A stretch of DNA of 15,796 bases. Source: JBDLID01 sp039715055 (GTDB lineage: Bacteria; Desulfobacterota; Desulfobulbia; Desulfobulbales; Desulfocapsaceae). The stretch is taken from assembly GCA_039715055.1 (NCBI GenBank), contig JBDLID010000068.1, positions 1 to 15,796 on the forward strand, given 5' to 3'. The notes beneath the pieces were generated by a model. That model was not told the DNA's origin. It saw nothing but the letters and a program-made list of their open reading frames with translations, and did no database searches. Positions 14,451-15,796 of the stretch are shown piece after piece. The position numbers and the translations under genes were made by a program. Numbering within the stretch: the first letter of the stretch is position 1; the number at the start of each line of letters is the position of its first letter.

Positions 14451-15407
14451 ATGATGTCTGAGTTCAGCGCAAAATTGAGGCGGTCGGCACTACTTACCGG
14501 CCTGCTCTCCTGTTCATTTGTTTCTCACTGTCTGGCCGCTGCGGAAAAGGCGGCGGAAGCGACGGCCGACCAGAAAGCCGTACCCCCTGAAGGAGCCACC
14601 GGCTATGTGGAGATGTTCAAGGAGTGGCTGTCCGTTTACGGGCCTGGGCTTCTGATAGCGATCACTATTCTGATCGGTGGGCGCTGGCTGGCCATGTTTG
14701 TCTCAAGCCTGGCGAAAAGGGCGATGTTGCGGGCAGGGGTGGATGAAACCCTTATCCGCTTTCTGTCAAAACTGGTCTATTACACCCTGCTGGCGGCAGT
14801 GGTTATCGCCGCCGCCGACCAGGTGGGGATCAAAACGTCTTCCTTTCTTGCCATCTTAGGTGCCGCAGGTCTTGCCATCGGCCTGGCCCTGAAAGATTCG
14901 CTGGCCAACTTCGCCTCAGGCGTGATGCTGATCCTCTTCAGGCCGTTTAAGGTCGGTGATCTGGTGGGTGTCGGCGGAGTCACCGGTTCTGTGGAGCGAA
15001 TTGATATCTTCAGCACGGTGGTCTATACCGGTGACAATCAGAAAATCATTATTCCAAACTCAAAAATTACCACAGATATCATCACCAACGTCAATGCCGA
15101 GGAGACGAGACGAATTGATCTTATTATCGGCATCGGCTACGACGACGATATCCGCCTGGCCAAATCCACTCTGGAGGAGCTGGTCAAAGGCGATGGGAGG
15201 ATACTGACCGATCCTGCACCAACCATCGGTGTTGGTGATCTGGGGGCTTCAAGTGTTGATCTGGTGGTTCGTCCCTGGGTGAAGGCCACCGATTACTGGG
15301 GAGTGCGTATGGATCTGCTTGAAAAGATCAAGACTACCTTTGACGAGAAGAGCATCTCCATTCCCTATCCGCAGCAGGATGTTCATCTCTTTCAACAGTC
15401 CCAATAA
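14451..15407 (+). CDS. mscS: MscS-family small-conductance mechanosensitive channel
   Basis: This 318-residue protein, from the ATG at 14451 with GGAG six bases upstream, closely follows E. coli MscS (286 residues). Helices lie at about 64-86, 105-123 and the pore-lining TM3 at 132-166, with the Gly/Ala-rich GAAGLAIGLALKDSLANFASG and then LFRPFKVGD. The beta domain has GVTGSVERIDIFST and IIIPNSKI; the C-terminal domain has LGASSVDLVVRPW and ends PYPQQDVHL. The channel opens on membrane tension and protects against hypo-osmotic shock. Unlike E. coli MscS, it has an N-terminal hydrophobic stretch at about 11-30 ending CLAAAEK, followed by a charged periplasmic-like segment to about 55, suggesting a cleaved signal peptide or an extra helix. 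It appears to be a single-gene transcription unit. Confidence 0.96.
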   Translation: MMSEFSAKLRRSALLTGLLSCSFVSHCLAAAEKAAEATADQKAVPPEGATGYVEMFKEWLSVYGPGLLIAITILIGGRWLAMFVSSLAKRAMLRAGVDETLIRFLSKLVYYTLLAAVVIAAADQVGIKTSSFLAILGAAGLAIGLALKDSLANFASGVMLILFRPFKVGDLVGVGGVTGSVERIDIFSTVVYTGDNQKIIIPNSKITTDIITNVNAEETRRIDLIIGIGYDDDIRLAKSTLEELVKGDGRILTDPAPTIGVGDLGASSVDLVVRPWVKATDYWGVRMDLLEKIKTTFDEKSISIPYPQQDVHLFQQSQ

Positions 15408-15423
15408 AGGATAGCAACACCTT

Positions 15424-15450
15424 CTGCCGTCGGGAATCTTCCGGCGGCAG
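15424..15450. terminator. Stable hairpin after mscS
   Basis: CTGCCGTCGG (15424-15433) and CCGGCGGCAG (15441-15450) form a 10-bp stem (one G-U pair on the plus-strand RNA) with a 7-nt loop, 17 bp past the mscS stop. No T-run follows, so it may be a processing or attenuation hairpin rather than a classical terminator. It also lies just beyond the end of the convergent edge gene. Confidence 0.4.
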
Positions 15451-15467
15451 GGGCTGGTTGTGGCCTC

Positions 15468-15794
15468 TCAGCTGTCTTCTATGCGGCGTCGAAACCAGCC
15501 AAGCTGGTACTGTCGGGCAAGTTTCATGTTCAGGTAATAGATATCCTCGGGGAAAAGGAGATCGGCCACACCGCTGTCGAAAATTCTTTTGACCTCGTAC
15601 TCGTCATGGGCCACATCGCGCTGATAGATGTAGTCCAGGTAGCTCTCTATGGTGTGGACGATAAACTCCACCCGCATTCCGCCCAGCCTGGCAAAGAATT
15701 TGAGCATCCTGGTTGACTGGGAACTGCCGATATTTTTCTGGTCTTTGACTGACAGGGACGAGGTGAGCGAGTCACAGATATCTTCGAGCACCAT
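15468..15794 (-). CDS. Hypothetical protein at window edge, possibly 5' partial
   Basis: This frame of 108 residues from the ATG at 15794 reaches the window edge, so a more upstream start is possible and the gene may be incomplete. I do not recognise the family. The product is soluble, with no signal peptide or membrane segment, rich in aromatic and charged residues in its second half (ESYLDYIYQRD, then FPEDIYYLNMKLARQYQLGWFRRR). The ATG follows so near the edge that no ribosome binding site can be judged. It converges on mscS with a 60-bp gap. Confidence 0.55.
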   Translation of the reverse strand: MVLEDICDSLTSSLSVKDQKNIGSSQSTRMLKFFARLGGMRVEFIVHTIESYLDYIYQRDVAHDEYEVKRIFDSGVADLLFPEDIYYLNMKLARQYQLGWFRRRIEDS

Positions 15795-15796
15795 GA

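Overview
The window is about 15.8 kb of compact, moderately GC-rich bacterial chromosome with short intergenic gaps. I see no phage, plasmid, CRISPR, rRNA or tRNA signature. The gene set is a NikR-controlled ECF-type nickel importer using NikL, a monomeric NADP-dependent isocitrate dehydrogenase, a CBS-GAF hybrid histidine kinase, a partner-switching module and MscS. This suggests a Gram-negative environmental bacterium, most likely Desulfobacterota (sulfate-reducer relatives such as Desulfobulbales). The taxonomy is inferred from gene content and style, not from a marker gene.

Layout. 1-1153 (+): the 3' part of a zinc-metallopeptidase-like/DUF2786 protein that enters from outside the window. 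1224-2415 (-): pnuC followed by a NadR-type nicotinamide riboside kinase, a two-gene NAD-precursor salvage unit with a good promoter and an overlapping palindrome. 2779-4086 (+): two tightly coupled genes of unknown function, a helical 322-residue protein and a 111-residue protein with RelE/ParE-like features. 4092-6158 (-): hybrid sensor kinase. 6165-6832: a 668-bp gene-free stretch with an inverted/direct repeat element, a candidate small RNA and a strong terminator. 6833-9201 (-): nikR-nikM-nikL-nikQ. 9451-11679 (+): monomeric isocitrate dehydrogenase. 11771-14219 (-): STAS-PilZ protein, RsbW-like kinase and REC-PP2C phosphatase, in transcription order. 14451-15407 (+): MscS channel. 15468-15794 (-): hypothetical protein at the edge.

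How the genes work together. PnuC imports nicotinamide riboside and the kinase traps it as NMN. NikM/L/Q form the membrane part of a nickel transporter that NikR should repress when nickel is replete; the ATPase NikO is not in the window. The STAS-PilZ, RsbW-like and REC-PP2C proteins look like a complete phospho-switch in which two-component input (REC) and possibly cyclic-di-GMP (PilZ) meet on one anti-sigma/antagonist pair. No sigma factor or other output is visible.

The least explained items are the 2779-4086 gene pair, the STAS-PilZ fusion, the repeat element at 6284-6425, the possible small RNA at about 6612-6740 and the nickel importer without an ATPase.
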